A stretch of 64,000 bases of DNA from Arthrobacter sp. Hiyo8 (lineage in GTDB: Bacteria > Actinomycetota > Actinomycetes > Actinomycetales > Micrococcaceae): NCBI GenBank assembly GCA_001549895.1, contig AP014719.1, forward strand, positions 2,170,001-2,234,000, in the 5' to 3' direction. How positions within the stretch are numbered: position 1 is the stretch's first letter; each line of letters begins with the position of its first letter. A model generated the notes under the pieces. That model saw only the letters and a list, made by a program, of their open reading frames with translations. It was not told where the DNA came from and did no database searches. Shown one piece after another: positions 40,461-49,576 of this stretch. A program made the translations under genes and the position numbers.

Positions 40461-41603
40461 TCAGGAAGTTGCGCAGACCGCGCGGTTCCGTCCGAGGGAC
40501 TTGGCCTGGTAGAGCGCTTTGTCGGCGGCCACGATCATATGGTCCACCTCGGCGTTGGCGAGGGTGCTGGGAGCAATGCCATAGCTAACCGTCGGGAAGG
40601 TGACGCCGTCCGGTGGTTCTGCCGCGGCCAGACGGCGGCTGATTTCGTTGGCAATGATTTCCGCGCTCTCCAGGTCGGCCCCTGGAAGCAGAATGGTGAA
40701 TTCCTCTCCGCCATACCTTCCGACGAGGTCTGTGTGGCGGACCGAAGCCTGGCACGCGGTGGCGAAGGCCTGGATGGCAGTGTCGCCCGCGGCGTGGCCA
40801 TGGCTGTCATTGAGGGCCTTGAAATGATCGAGGTCGGCGAGGATCAGGGTGGAGATCGACCCTGCAGAGTGCAGCCTGTTGATTTCCTGGGTGGCCAGCT
40901 CCATGAAGGCGGTGCGGTTGAGGAGCCCCGTCAGGCCGTCCCGGGTGGCGCGTTCGTTGAGCCCGTTGATGAGCTGCTCGTTGCTCAGCGCAGTCATGCT
41001 GAAGGACACGGTGACCAGAAGCACGATAGTGACCACACTGGTGGTTGCCGAGCTGAGATATGTGCCGAAGTCCGGGCCGTCGGGACCTTCCAGGACATAG
41101 GCGATTCCACGGCAGAGGAAGAAGGACGCCAGTACTCCCGCGGCGAGCGCCAAGGAGCGGTGGGCCTGTGAAACGCTGGGCTTCAACCGCCAGAGTTCAA
41201 CCGTTGCCAGACCCATGCCCAAGGACATCATGGCCAAATACACCAGTCCGCCGGACCATGCGTTGGTGGCCGGGTTCTCCAGCGAGGCGGCCACCGCCGT
41301 GGCAACGGGTCCGGCGAGAAGCTGCCATCGCGGCGTTGGAAGCAAGCGCAGGGAACGCGAGCCGGCCCACACGCTGAACGCCCCGGCCACCAGCAAAGCG
41401 TTGCCAAGTGGCCCCGCCCAGATTTGCTGGGGAGTCCCGGCGAGCAGGTACGCCATGTTCCCCGAGAGCAGGAAAACGAGGGCAAGGCACCACCAGCCGC
41501 TGTACGCGGAGCGGGTCCGGCGGAACGATCCGAAAAACAGCAGGCAGAGCGTAGACGCGACAATGCCCAGGGCTATCTTCAGGCTGGCCGGATCGAGACC
41601 CAT
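40461..41603 (-). CDS. Membrane GGDEF diguanylate cyclase
   Basis: Intact, 380 residues from ATG 41603, preceded by GGGGAG. The N-terminal 200 residues hold about seven membrane helices, for example IALGIVASTLCLLFFGSF and SSATTSVVTIVLLVTVSFSM. The C-terminal domain has DGLTGLLNRTAFMELA, ADLDHFKALNDSHGHAAGD and the active-site GRYGGEEFTILL. It should make cyclic di-GMP. No clear RxxD inhibitory site is visible. It is a separate unit from the downstream GH32 operon, which has its own promoter. Confidence 0.92.
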   Translation of the reverse strand: MGLDPASLKIALGIVASTLCLLFFGSFRRTRSAYSGWWCLALVFLLSGNMAYLLAGTPQQIWAGPLGNALLVAGAFSVWAGSRSLRLLPTPRWQLLAGPVATAVAASLENPATNAWSGGLVYLAMMSLGMGLATVELWRLKPSVSQAHRSLALAAGVLASFFLCRGIAYVLEGPDGPDFGTYLSSATTSVVTIVLLVTVSFSMTALSNEQLINGLNERATRDGLTGLLNRTAFMELATQEINRLHSAGSISTLILADLDHFKALNDSHGHAAGDTAIQAFATACQASVRHTDLVGRYGGEEFTILLPGADLESAEIIANEISRRLAAAEPPDGVTFPTVSYGIAPSTLANAEVDHMIVAADKALYQAKSLGRNRAVCATS

Positions 41604-41648
41604 ATTCGCTCCCCTCGTGCGCACCAGCCTACGACATCGAGGGGCGGG

Positions 41649-42391
41649 TTAGCGGGCGGACCAGCCTCCGTCCATCGTGTAGCTTGCCCCGGTGACCATG
41701 CCGGCGTCGTCGGACGCTATCCACGCTGCCAGCGACGCGACTTCCTCGGGCTCCACGAGGCGCTTCACGGCGGACTCCGTCAGCATGACCTTCGCCAGGA
41801 CTTCCGATTCGGGGATGCCGTGCAGCAGTGCCTGGTCCGCGATCTGCCTTTCGACGAGGGGCGTACGCACGTATCCCGGATTGATGCAGTTGGAGGTGAC
41901 GCCGTGCTGGCCGCCCTCGAGGGCCGTCACTTTGCTCAGCCCCTCGAGCCCGTGCTTGGCCGAGACATAGGCGCTCTTGAACGCCGAGGCCCGCAGCCCG
42001 TGGACCGAGGAGATGTTGATGATCCGGCCGAATCCGTTGGCATACATGTGCGGGAGTGCGGCCCGGATAAGCAGGAAAGGGGCCTCGAGCATGAGGGTCA
42101 GGATGCGGCGGAAGTCCGCCGGTTCGAACTCCTCGATGGGAGCGACCTTCTGGATCCCGGCATTGTTCACGAGGATGTCGCAATCCAGGCTGAGTCCGGC
42201 GAGCGCCTCAGTGTCGAGCAAGTCGACGCCCCAGGCAGTGCCGCCCAGCTTGTCGGCGAGGGCCGCGGCTCCGGCGGCATCGACGTCGGCCACTACAACC
42301 TTCGCGCCGCGCGCGGCGAGGGCCGTGGCACATGCCGCTCCGATGCCCCCGCCCCGCCGGTCACCAGGGCCTTGCGGCCCTCGAGGCTCAT
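41649..42391 (-). CDS. bdhA: 3-hydroxybutyrate dehydrogenase (SDR)
   Basis: Starts [13 protein letters not shown]; a break near 42352 inside a G run is repaired to GGIGAACATALAARGAKV. NISSVHGLRASAFKSAYVSAKHGLEGL is the family-typical active site region, with Ser, Tyr and Lys. CINPGYVRTPLVERQI and the ending ASYTMDGGWSAR fit BdhA. About 248 residues. The start overlaps the MFS stop as ATGA. Together they suggest uptake and oxidation of 3-hydroxybutyrate to acetoacetate. Confidence 0.87.
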
Positions 42392-43762
42392 GCGCGGGCA
42401 CCCATGGGGAGGCCGTGACGAACGGCATCGGCATTGTCAACGTCTTCCAGCGCCACACCGCGGGTCTCTTTGAGCGTCAAGACGACGACGGCGGTAATCG
42501 CGCAGGAGATCACCAGGTAGATTGCCGTGGGCATCCAGGATCCGGTGTCCTTGAGCCATTGGGTCGCCAGCAGCGGGGCCAGCGAACCGGCGAAGATCGA
42601 GGTGACCTGCGAGCCAAGGGAGACTCCTGAGTAGCGCATGCGGGTGGGGAAGAGCTCGGTCATGATGGCCGGCTGCCCTGCGTACATGAAGGCGTGCAGG
42701 CAGAGGCCGATGGTCACGGCGGCAACGATCACCGCGGGATTCTTGGTGTCGAACATGGGGAAGGCGAAGAACGGCCAGGTGGCACCGCTGATGGCACCGA
42801 TCAGGTAAACCGGCTTGCGGCCCCAGGCGTCTGCCAACCGGCCGATCTGCGGGATGACCACGAAGTGGACAACGTGCGCGATCAGGAGGGCGAGCAGCAA
42901 GGACGAGGTGTCGTATTTGTCCACGCTCTTGAGGTACACGATGGAGAAGCTCACCACGAGGTAATACATGATGTTCTCGGCGAGCCTCAGTCCCATGGCC
43001 TGCAGGATGCCCTTGGGGTACTTACGGATGACTTCGCCGACGCCGTAGCTGATGGCTTGTTCCTTCTCCACCTGGGCCTTCGCTTCGAGGAAGATCGGGG
43101 CCTCGGTCACGTGGGTGCGGATGTAGTAGCCCACGAAGACGATCACTGCGGAGAGCCAGAAGGCCACGCGCCATCCCCAGCCGAGGAAGGCTGCGCTGCT
43201 CAGGGTGGTGGACATGATGAACAGGACCAGCGTGGCGAGGAGGTTCCCGACGGGAACCGCGGCCTGCGGCCAGCTTGACCAGAATCCGCGGGACTCCTTG
43301 GGGCTGTGTTCGGCCACCAGCAGCACCGCGCCGCCCATTCGCCGCCCAGCGCGAAGCCTTGGATGAAGCGGAGTGCCACGAGCATGGCCGGCGCCCAGTA
43401 ACCGAGGTCGGCGAAGCCGGGGAGGCAGCCCATGAGGAAGGTGGACACGCCGACAATCACGATGGTGAGCTGCAGCGTGGGTTTGCGGCCGAGCTTGTCG
43501 CCGATCTGGCCGAAGACGATGCCGCCCAGGGCCGGGCCACGAAGCCCACCGCGTAGGTCAGGAACGCCTGGATGATGCCGTCGAGGTCGTTGCCCGTGGG
43601 CGGGAAGAAGTACTTGCCGAAAACCAGCGTTGCGGCCGTGGCGTAGAGGAAGAATTCGTACCATTCCACCACGGTGCCCACCATCGAGGCGGCGACGATC
43701 TTCTTGAGGCCTGCGCCTTTGCCGGTGGCGGCCCCTGCTGCGGAGCGTTGTCCTACGCTCAT
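42388..43762 (-). CDS. MFS metabolite:H+ symporter (MHS family)
   Basis: Starts [26 protein letters not shown] lies 6 bp before this ATG (another ATG two codons upstream overlaps it). The MHS signature includes [20 protein letters not shown] and [17 protein letters not shown]. Then come [31 protein letters not shown] and [12 protein letters not shown]. Breaks near 43545 and 43338. About 458 residues, 12 helices. Coupled to bdhA, so a ketone-body or hydroxy-acid substrate is likely. Confidence 0.88.
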
Positions 43763-43774
43763 GTCCATCTCCTT

Positions 43775-43808
43775 AGTGTCCACACTGACACGCGTTGTGA
43801 TCCACAAC
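43775..43808. promoter_or_regulatory. Two palindromes between MHS gene and LysR gene
   Basis: AGTGTCCACACT (43775-43786) and GTTGTGATCCACAAC (43794-43808) lie in the divergent gap. The second has the T-N11-A style expected of LysR sites. They could control both directions. Confidence 0.6.
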
Positions 43809-43891
43809 ACGAAATGCTCCAATGAGTATTGCCGCACATCAGTGCTGCTTCAATGGCCAAAATGGCACCAAGTGTGTGCAGAATTGCAGAT

Positions 43892-44788
43892 ATGAATCCG
43901 AATCCCGATGACCTCCTCGTCCTGCTCGCAGTATCGCGCTCAGGTAAGTTCACGACGGCGGCCCAAGCCTTGGGACTGAACCACACCACCGTTTCCCGCA
44001 GGATCGCCGCGCTCGAAAAGGCGCTCGGCGGCCGGGTCCTCGCGCGGGCGGCCGGCGGCTGGGAAGTCACGGAGCTCGGAGCCGAGGCCGTGGGCGTTGC
44101 AGAGCGGATCGAAGCGGCGGTGGGCACGCTGGGACCGGAGGACCGTGCGCCGGACCCCATTGCCGGCGTCGTGCGCATGACCGCAACTGACGGTTTCAGC
44201 GCCTACATCGCGGCACCCGCTGTGGCGCGATTGCGCCGATCGCATCCCGGCCTCACCGTGGAGATCATCACCGTGACCCGCCGGGCGCTCCAGCAGCGTT
44301 CCGGCCTGGACGTGGAAGTGGTGGTGGGCGAACCGCAGGTGCACCGGGCCGAGGCCTTACTGCTGGGTGAGTACATGCTGGGAATGTATGCCTCGCGCGA
44401 GTACTTGGCTTTTCACGGCGTGCCCGGCACGGTGGAGGAGCTGACGCGGCATCAGCTGGTCTATTTCGTGGACTCCATGCTGCAAGTGGACGATCTCGAT
44501 GCCCCTCGCCGGCTGGTCCCGTCCATGCGCGACGGCTTGAGCTCCACCAACGTCTTCGTCCACGTGGAGGCCACGCGTGCCGGGGCCGGCATCGGCTTCC
44601 TGCCATGCTTCATGGCCGACCGGCACCCGGACCTGGTGCGGCTGCTGCCCGCGCATTTCGCCGAGCTGCTCCCCTACTGGATGGTCCTGCGGCCCGACTC
44701 GATGCGCCGCCCCGCCGTCGCCGCCGTCGTGCACGCCCTCCAAGAGGAGACGGCCGCCCACCGCGAGCTGCTTCTGGCCCGCCGCTAA
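43892..44788 (+). CDS. LysR-family regulator
   Basis: Intact, 298 residues. The N-terminal winged helix reads MNPNPDDLLVLLAVSRSGKF, then AAQALGLNHTTVSRRIAALE. The effector domain includes IAGVVRMTATDGFSAYIAAP, LDVEVVVGEPQVHRAEALLL and GAGIGFLPCFMADRHPDLVR. Divergent from the MHS-bdhA pair, which it probably activates. The inducer may be 3-hydroxybutyrate. Confidence 0.9.
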   Translation: MNPNPDDLLVLLAVSRSGKFTTAAQALGLNHTTVSRRIAALEKALGGRVLARAAGGWEVTELGAEAVGVAERIEAAVGTLGPEDRAPDPIAGVVRMTATDGFSAYIAAPAVARLRRSHPGLTVEIITVTRRALQQRSGLDVEVVVGEPQVHRAEALLLGEYMLGMYASREYLAFHGVPGTVEELTRHQLVYFVDSMLQVDDLDAPRRLVPSMRDGLSSTNVFVHVEATRAGAGIGFLPCFMADRHPDLVRLLPAHFAELLPYWMVLRPDSMRRPAVAAVVHALQEETAAHRELLLARR

Positions 44789-44804
44789 GGTGCGGCGCGC
44801 GGCC

Positions 44805-44891
44805 GACGCTCGCTCACATATGAGCCCAAACCGGCGGACGCTCGCTCACATCTGAGCCCAAACCGGCCGACGCTCGCTCACATATAAGCCC
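44805..44891. repeat. Tandem array of 32-bp units
   Basis: Two full units and most of a third begin GACGCTCGCTCACAT (44805, 44837, 44869), each followed by ATGAGCCC, CTGAGCCC or ATAAGCCC. It lies between the LysR stop and the convergent 44907 gene. Units differ at a few bases. Function unknown. Confidence 0.85.
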
Positions 44892-44906
44892 TTCGGTGAG
44901 TGACGG

Positions 44907-45797
44907 TCAGGCGGCTGGCCGCGGGTCGTGCCGGATCTGCGCGCCGACGGCGAATGCCCGGACTTTCGCGTCGTTCCAGATATGTGCGGGAACCGCCCCG
45001 CCGAGGAGCTTCCGGGCCAGTTGCGGATCGTCGCCGAAGGGCTCGTGGCTGCCGGCCATGATCATGTTCCCGTACCGCCGGCCCTTGAGCATCGCGGGAT
45101 CGGCGATGATCATGGTGTGCGCGAAGGTGTCTGCGATGGTGGCGGCGTCCTCGCGGGCGTTTTTGAGGTCGGGCGCATCTCCGGAATTCACCACGTAGAG
45201 CCCGCCCGGCGCCAGCACCCTCGACGCGTGATCGTTGAATTCGCGGGTGGTGAGTGCCCTCGGGGTGAGCGCACCGGCAAAGACGTCCCGGATGATGAGG
45301 TCGCGGGTGTCCGGCGTGAGGCTTTCCGTGACTTCCCTGGCTTCGCCCACCCGGATTCGAAGCAGCGGGGCCTTCGGGAGGTCGAACCAACCGCGCACGT
45401 AGTCGGCCAGCTTGCCGTCGAGTTCCACCACCACTTGGCGCGCGTCCGGGTAGGCGGCGTGGAAGTACCGGGCGAGGGAACATGCTCCGCCGCCGAGATG
45501 CAGGGCCCGCAACTTCGGCTTGGATTCGGGCGGCCATTTGGATTCAACCAGCGCGGCTATCCAGCGCATGTACTCGAAGTCCAGGAACAGCGGCTCTGCA
45601 ACATCGATATGCGAGCTCATGACACCGTTGATCTTCAGGAGCCAGCCGTTGGAATTGTCGGGGTCGGCAACCAACTCGCAGTCGCCGGTGTCGATGTAGT
45701 AGACGCCCTCCATGGGACCGTTCGGCTTGGTGCCCGCGGGCACCTCGATGACCCCGGCAGCTTGCCCGGCTCCCCTGCCCTTGCCACGCTTCGCCAC
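44907..45797 (-). CDS. Spermidine-synthase-like SAM-dependent protein
   Basis: About 296 residues. MEGVYYIDTGDCELVADPDN, FLDFEYMRWIAALVESKWPP and LHLGGGACSLARYFHAAYPD with the Rossmann SAM/dcSAM pocket are seen. ARQVVVELDGKLADYVRGWF and LIIRDVFAGALTPRALTTRE follow. Such fused-free polyamine-synthase-like proteins are common in actinobacteria and many lack proven aminopropyltransferase activity. The start is uncertain: GTG 45797 has AAGAAGG upstream, and a TTG at 45827 is possible. Confidence 0.8.
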   Translation of the reverse strand: MAKRGKGRGAGQAAGVIEVPAGTKPNGPMEGVYYIDTGDCELVADPDNSNGWLLKINGVMSSHIDVAEPLFLDFEYMRWIAALVESKWPPESKPKLRALHLGGGACSLARYFHAAYPDARQVVVELDGKLADYVRGWFDLPKAPLLRIRVGEAREVTESLTPDTRDLIIRDVFAGALTPRALTTREFNDHASRVLAPGGLYVVNSGDAPDLKNAREDAATIADTFAHTMIIADPAMLKGRRYGNMIMAGSHEPFGDDPQLARKLLGGAVPAHIWNDAKVRAFAVGAQIRHDPRPAA

Positions 45798-45835
45798 TAC
45801 TGCCGCCTTCTTCCGGTCATGCTTCAACCCTAGTT

Positions 45836-45895
45836 GACGCCGCAGCCTTGCGGTCAGCCCTCGACGACGCCGCAGCCTTGCGGTCAGCCCCCGAC
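45836..45895. repeat. Two tandem 30-bp units
   Basis: GACGCCGCAGCCTTGCGGTC begins each unit at 45836 and 45866; the units differ at one position. The second unit contains the GNAT stop codon; the first lies just before the 44907 gene's start region. A recent tandem duplication is the simplest explanation. Confidence 0.85.
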
Positions 45896-46386
45896 GGCGG
45901 CACGCACCATCCGGATCTCCGGCAGTTCGTGCCATTCGGGCGGCAAGAGCTGGCGTGTTCCGTCAGGCCGGAAGCCGTTCTTGCGGTAGAAAGCCTGGGC
46001 CCGCGGGTTGTCTTCGAGCACCCAAAGAAAGGCGGCAGAATTGCCGATCACGGCGTCGACCAATGCTTGCCCCACGCCCAAACCGTGCACGCGACGCAGG
46101 GTGTAGATCACCTGCAGTTGCAGCTCGCACGGCCGGTCCTCCTCCGGGCCTCGCGGGCGAAGGCGATGCCCACCAAGGCACCGCCGGCGTCGTGGGCGAG
46201 CATCGGCTTGTATGAGCCCTCCAAGGCTTCCCGCTGCCTCTCGATCCGCGTGTTGATGGTGGCCTCACGGAAGGCGAAGAACTCCTCGGGCAAGAGGTGC
46301 CCGTATCTTTCCCGCCAGGCAGCCACATGCATGCGGGTCAGGGGCTCGGCGTCGTCCACGGTTGCCGGGCGGAGGGTAAATTCCAT
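45884..46386 (-). CDS. GNAT-family N-acetyltransferase
   Basis: MEFTLRPATVDDAEPLTRMH then VAAWRERYGHLLPEEFFAF opens a typical GNAT. After a break near 46130 the acetyl-CoA motif appears as VHGLGVGQALVDAVIG, followed by LWVLEDNPRAQAFYRKNGF. About 168 residues. Substrate unknown. The stop lies in the second unit of the 30-bp tandem repeat. Confidence 0.88.
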
Positions 46387-46401
46387 TCGCTCAGCCTAGC
46401 G

Positions 46402-47084
46402 TCACACCACGCGGGCTACCGCGAAGCCATCCCATCCCTTGGATCCAACCGTTTGGATGGCCGTTGCGTCGAGGCGAGGATCCTTGCCCATCATCTCCAA
46501 AGCCCCCACGATGCCCGGAGCGTTCACCTCGTCCATGGAAGGATCCAGGATGGCACCCTCCCAGATGACGTTGTCCATCACGATCACCGTCCCCGGCCGC
46601 CCGAGCCGGATGGCCCAGTCCAGGTAGTTGGAATCGTTCTCCTTGTCGGCATCGATGAAGACAAAGTCGAATGGACCGTCCCGCGTGGGATCTTCGGCCA
46701 GCGCCGCAAGGGTCTCCAGAGCCGGGCCGATCCGGATGTCCACTTTGTGGCCGATCCCTGCCATGTCCACGTTCGCCCGGGCGATTTCGGCGTGTTTCGG
46801 GAGGTATTCGCACGTGACCAGGCGGCCGTCGTCGGGCAGCCCCTGGGCCATCCAGATCGCGCTGAAGCCAGCCAAGGTGCCGATTTCCAGCACGCGCCGC
46901 GCCCGGACAACTGCACCAGCATCTTGAGCAGCTTGCCGGCGTTGGGCGCCACCTCGATAGGCGGCATCCCGGCGTCGAGGGCGGACTGCACCGCATGCTT
47001 AAGCGCTGCATTCGGGCGGACGACGGCGTTGGACAAGTATTCCTCCACGGCCACCCAGCCGGGCTGGGCCTTGTGTTCAAACAT
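46402..47084 (-). CDS. SAM-dependent O-methyltransferase (family 3)
   Basis: MFEHKAQPGWVAVEEYLSNA, then MPPIEVAPNAGKLLKMLVQL. After one break near 46897 comes RVLEIGTLAGFSAIWMAQGL, the SAM motif I. DFVFIDADKENDSNYLDWAI holds the metal-binding Asp, with VIVMDNVIWEGAI after it. This matches caffeoyl-CoA/catechol-type O-methyltransferases. About 227 residues. An in-frame GTG at 47099 is an alternative start. Acceptor unknown. Confidence 0.88.
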
Positions 47085-47140
47085 GGCCCAGTCTGGCACC
47101 GGGTGCGGGCCGGAGGGAAGGACCGGCAGCGGAGACCCTC

Positions 47141-48316
47141 TCAGCCTTCCGTCTGGCGTTCAATGAAGCCAGCCATTCCCGGGACCGTGAACTGAATCGA
47201 TCCGTATTCGGGCGCATAGACCACGCCCTTTGTAATGAGTCGCTGCCGAATGACCGCGAGCTTGTTCGTAGATTTCCCCAGCCTCGCGGCAATTTCGCCC
47301 GTGGACGAAGGCTGTTCACCGTCAAGAGCCATCGCCCTCAGGTATACCCGTTCAGCAGGAGTGGCACGCTGCCATCGAGCCTCAAAAAAACCATGGTCAA
47401 GATCGCTTGTTCCGTACCTGACCGCCACCTGGGCGTCCTCGGCGGTAATGACCTTGTCCGGCGCCTCGTCCCACGCGGAACGCCCATAAATTTGGAGGAA
47501 GTAGGGGTATCCGTTGGCCGCGGACAACAATATCGACAATGCTTCGGGTGCCGTCGATGCGCCTAGCCTGCTGATCGGCAGGGTGAGGGCTTCTGCGGCC
47601 GCTTCTTCGGTGAGCTGGCCGATGGTCTTGTAGAGAAACAATCTCTCTCCGTAAGTCCTGGCCTCTGATATCTTGCCTGGAAGGTTGGGGAGACCTGCAC
47701 CGACGATGTAGAAGGGCCATCCCCTCTGCCCGGCGAGATGCTGAACCGACAGAAGGACTGTCAGTAGTTCCTCGTCCAGATCCTGCATTTCATCAATGAA
47801 TAGGCCGAATCCAGCCCGGGCCTTGCGCATGGCCAGGGATACATCTTCGACCAGCTCTTCAATATCGATGTCGAGATTCCCCGAATCGGCCCTGCCCTGA
47901 TTCGTGGTCACGGAGGCCGAAACGCCTGTAGCGCCGAGGCTGGCGGAGATGTTGCCAATACTAGCCATCGACTCTTTTAGATAGGCCCAAGCGGGCTTGC
48001 CCCGAAGCCGCCGAGCACCAACTTCAAGTTCGCGTGCTAGCTTCGCGCGCGTCGCACCCTTACCGGCTTCCCCTGGCTGGGCTTCGAGCTGGATTACGAG
48101 CCAGTCGTTCTGCCGGGCGTGCTCAGCGAAGACATTCAACAGGACCGTCTTACCCACCCCTCGCAGGCCCGAGAGGACCATTCCGCGATCCCCAGTTGTG
48201 TTGGACCGCGTCCGAGCGATCAGCAGATCGAATGCCCTAATCTCACTGTCGCGTCCAACGAGTTCCGGGGGTCGCACGCCAGAGCCTGGCGCGAATGGGT
48301 TCAATGAAGGATCCAT
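47141..48316 (-). CDS. AAA ATPase with C-terminal winged helix
   Basis: Intact, 391 residues. Walker A GLRGVGKT at 50-57, Walker B GLFIDEMQDLDEELLTVLLS near 172-190, sensor 1 FYIVGAGLPN. YLRAMALDGEQPSSTGEIAA then RLGKSTNKLAVIRQRLITKG is a winged helix near the C-terminus. Overall it resembles archaeal-type ORC/Cdc6-like ATPases often annotated only as AAA ATPase. Base composition looks less GC-rich than neighbours. Upstream direct repeats and a palindrome suggest self-regulation. A role in defence or mobile-element biology is possible but not shown. Confidence 0.85.
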   Translation of the reverse strand: MDPSLNPFAPGSGVRPPELVGRDSEIRAFDLLIARTRSNTTGDRGMVLSGLRGVGKTVLLNVFAEHARQNDWLVIQLEAQPGEAGKGATRAKLARELEVGARRLRGKPAWAYLKESMASIGNISASLGATGVSASVTTNQGRADSGNLDIDIEELVEDVSLAMRKARAGFGLFIDEMQDLDEELLTVLLSVQHLAGQRGWPFYIVGAGLPNLPGKISEARTYGERLFLYKTIGQLTEEAAAEALTLPISRLGASTAPEALSILLSAANGYPYFLQIYGRSAWDEAPDKVITAEDAQVAVRYGTSDLDHGFFEARWQRATPAERVYLRAMALDGEQPSSTGEIAARLGKSTNKLAVIRQRLITKGVVYAPEYGSIQFTVPGMAGFIERQTEG

Positions 48317-48328
48317 GGAGTGAGTACA

Positions 48329-48362
48329 CGAACTTATGCGAACTTATAACAATACTTGTTAT
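48329..48362. promoter_or_regulatory. Direct repeats and palindrome upstream of the AAA ATPase
   Basis: CGAACTTAT occurs at 48329-48337 and 48339-48347, 10 bp apart, so both copies face the same side of the helix. It runs into the palindrome ATAACAATACTTGTTAT (48346-48362). All lie 13-46 bp before the ATPase start. The stretch is markedly AT-rich. The rest of the 190-bp gap shows nothing else. Confidence 0.65.
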
Positions 48363-48507
48363 CGCGCATCGCATTTTGTTAGCTTAAGCTCCCGACTCAA
48401 GGGCGTTTCAATAGTCATCGGAGGCGATTGCCATCAACAACAAGCAGGCATCAGAGACCCCCGGCTGATCAAAGTCCGAGTGTGGAACCTGCGCGCAGTC
48501 GAAGGGC

Positions 48508-48831
48508 CTATTCCCCGCCGGCGATCGCCTTCTCGAGCCGCTCGACCTTGCCCGTAATCTCCCCCGCATATCCCGGCCGGATATCCGCCTTGATCACCAG
48601 GGACACCCGGCTCCCGCACTTGCTCACCGCCTCGGTGGCGCGCTTGACGACGTCGAACACTTCATCCCACTCACCCTCGATGGTGGTGAACATCGAGTCC
48701 GTCTGGTTGGGAAGCCCGGATTCGCGGACGATCTTCACGGCCTCGGCAACGGCATCGTGCACCGAGCCATCAACGGATGCGGCGCCAGCAGCGGGCTGGC
48801 CGGACGGGGCGACTGAAAAGGCAAGCAACAT
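48508..48831 (-). CDS. Thiamine-binding MTH1187/YkoF-family protein
   Basis: 107 residues, MLLAFSVAPSGQPAAGAASV, then VAEAVKIVRESGLPNQTDSM and FTTIEGEWDEVFDVVKRATE. VSLVIKADIRPGYAGEITGK is the second half of the ferredoxin-like fold. The family (UPF0045) binds thiamine or related pyrimidines. Intact. Divergent from the TetR gene. Confidence 0.88.
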   Translation of the reverse strand: MLLAFSVAPSGQPAAGAASVDGSVHDAVAEAVKIVRESGLPNQTDSMFTTIEGEWDEVFDVVKRATEAVSKCGSRVSLVIKADIRPGYAGEITGKVERLEKAIAGGE

Positions 48832-48901
48832 GAATCCAGTCTTTCACGGGCAAGAATGTCACAAAAGTGATTGGAGCCCCTCCGTTGCTACTGTGAGCAG
48901 C

Positions 48902-49522
48902 ATGGACCGGCCCTTGGAACGCAAGCCACTTAGAGCTGATGCTGCGCGCAATGTAGACAAGATCATCACGGCGGCGCGCCAGTGCTTCCGCGAGCTGGGC
49001 CCGGAGGTTCCACTCCAGACGATCGCCACCACCGCAGGTGTTGGCCCGGCTACACTGTTCCGCAACTTCGCTGACAAGGAACAACTCGTCCTGGCCGCCC
49101 TGTCGCGGCAACTCAGGCTTCATGTCGACCCGGTCGTGGAAGAGTCCCTCGCGGGCATGGATGCCGCCGTCGGGCTCATCAACGTGATCGACGCCGTAGT
49201 GCAGGTTGCCAGCGAAGACGCCAACCTGCTGGGCGCCGTCGCCGGCCGCCGCGGACTCCTGGTGGGCATCACGGGCGGCTTGATCGATTCCATGGCTGAA
49301 CTTCTTAGCCGCGGCCAGGGCCAGGGTTCCTTGCGCCGGGACATTTCCATCGAGGACATGGTGCGCCTTGTTGCTATGCTGATCGGCGCCGTGGACACCA
49401 TGGAGCCGGGGTCCCGTGCTTGGGAACGGCCTGTTGCCCTCCTTGAGGACGCCATCCGCACCGAGCGCCCGTCGCGCCCGCTGCCGCAGCAGACCCCCAT
49501 CCCCGGGATGAATTTCCAGTAA
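48902..49522 (+). CDS. TetR-family regulator
   Basis: Intact, 206 residues. RKPLRADAARNVDKIITAAR then LQTIATTAGVGPATLFRNFA form the DNA-binding domain. The C-terminal domain includes VASEDANLLGAVAGRRGLLV and MVRLVAMLIGAVDTMEPGSR, like the SbtR/AlkX-type group. Target unknown; it may control the divergent thiamine-binding gene or the convergent azlCD operon. Confidence 0.88.
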   Translation: MDRPLERKPLRADAARNVDKIITAARQCFRELGPEVPLQTIATTAGVGPATLFRNFADKEQLVLAALSRQLRLHVDPVVEESLAGMDAAVGLINVIDAVVQVASEDANLLGAVAGRRGLLVGITGGLIDSMAELLSRGQGQGSLRRDISIEDMVRLVAMLIGAVDTMEPGSRAWERPVALLEDAIRTERPSRPLPQQTPIPGMNFQ

Positions 49523-49576
49523 CCAGCGCACGACGGCGTTGCGCGCCGCGGCATGGTTGGAACCGCGCGTCGCGGT

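Noticed and set aside
44805..44891. Possible CRISPR array
   Set aside because: Units are directly adjacent with no unique spacers and no cas genes nearby.
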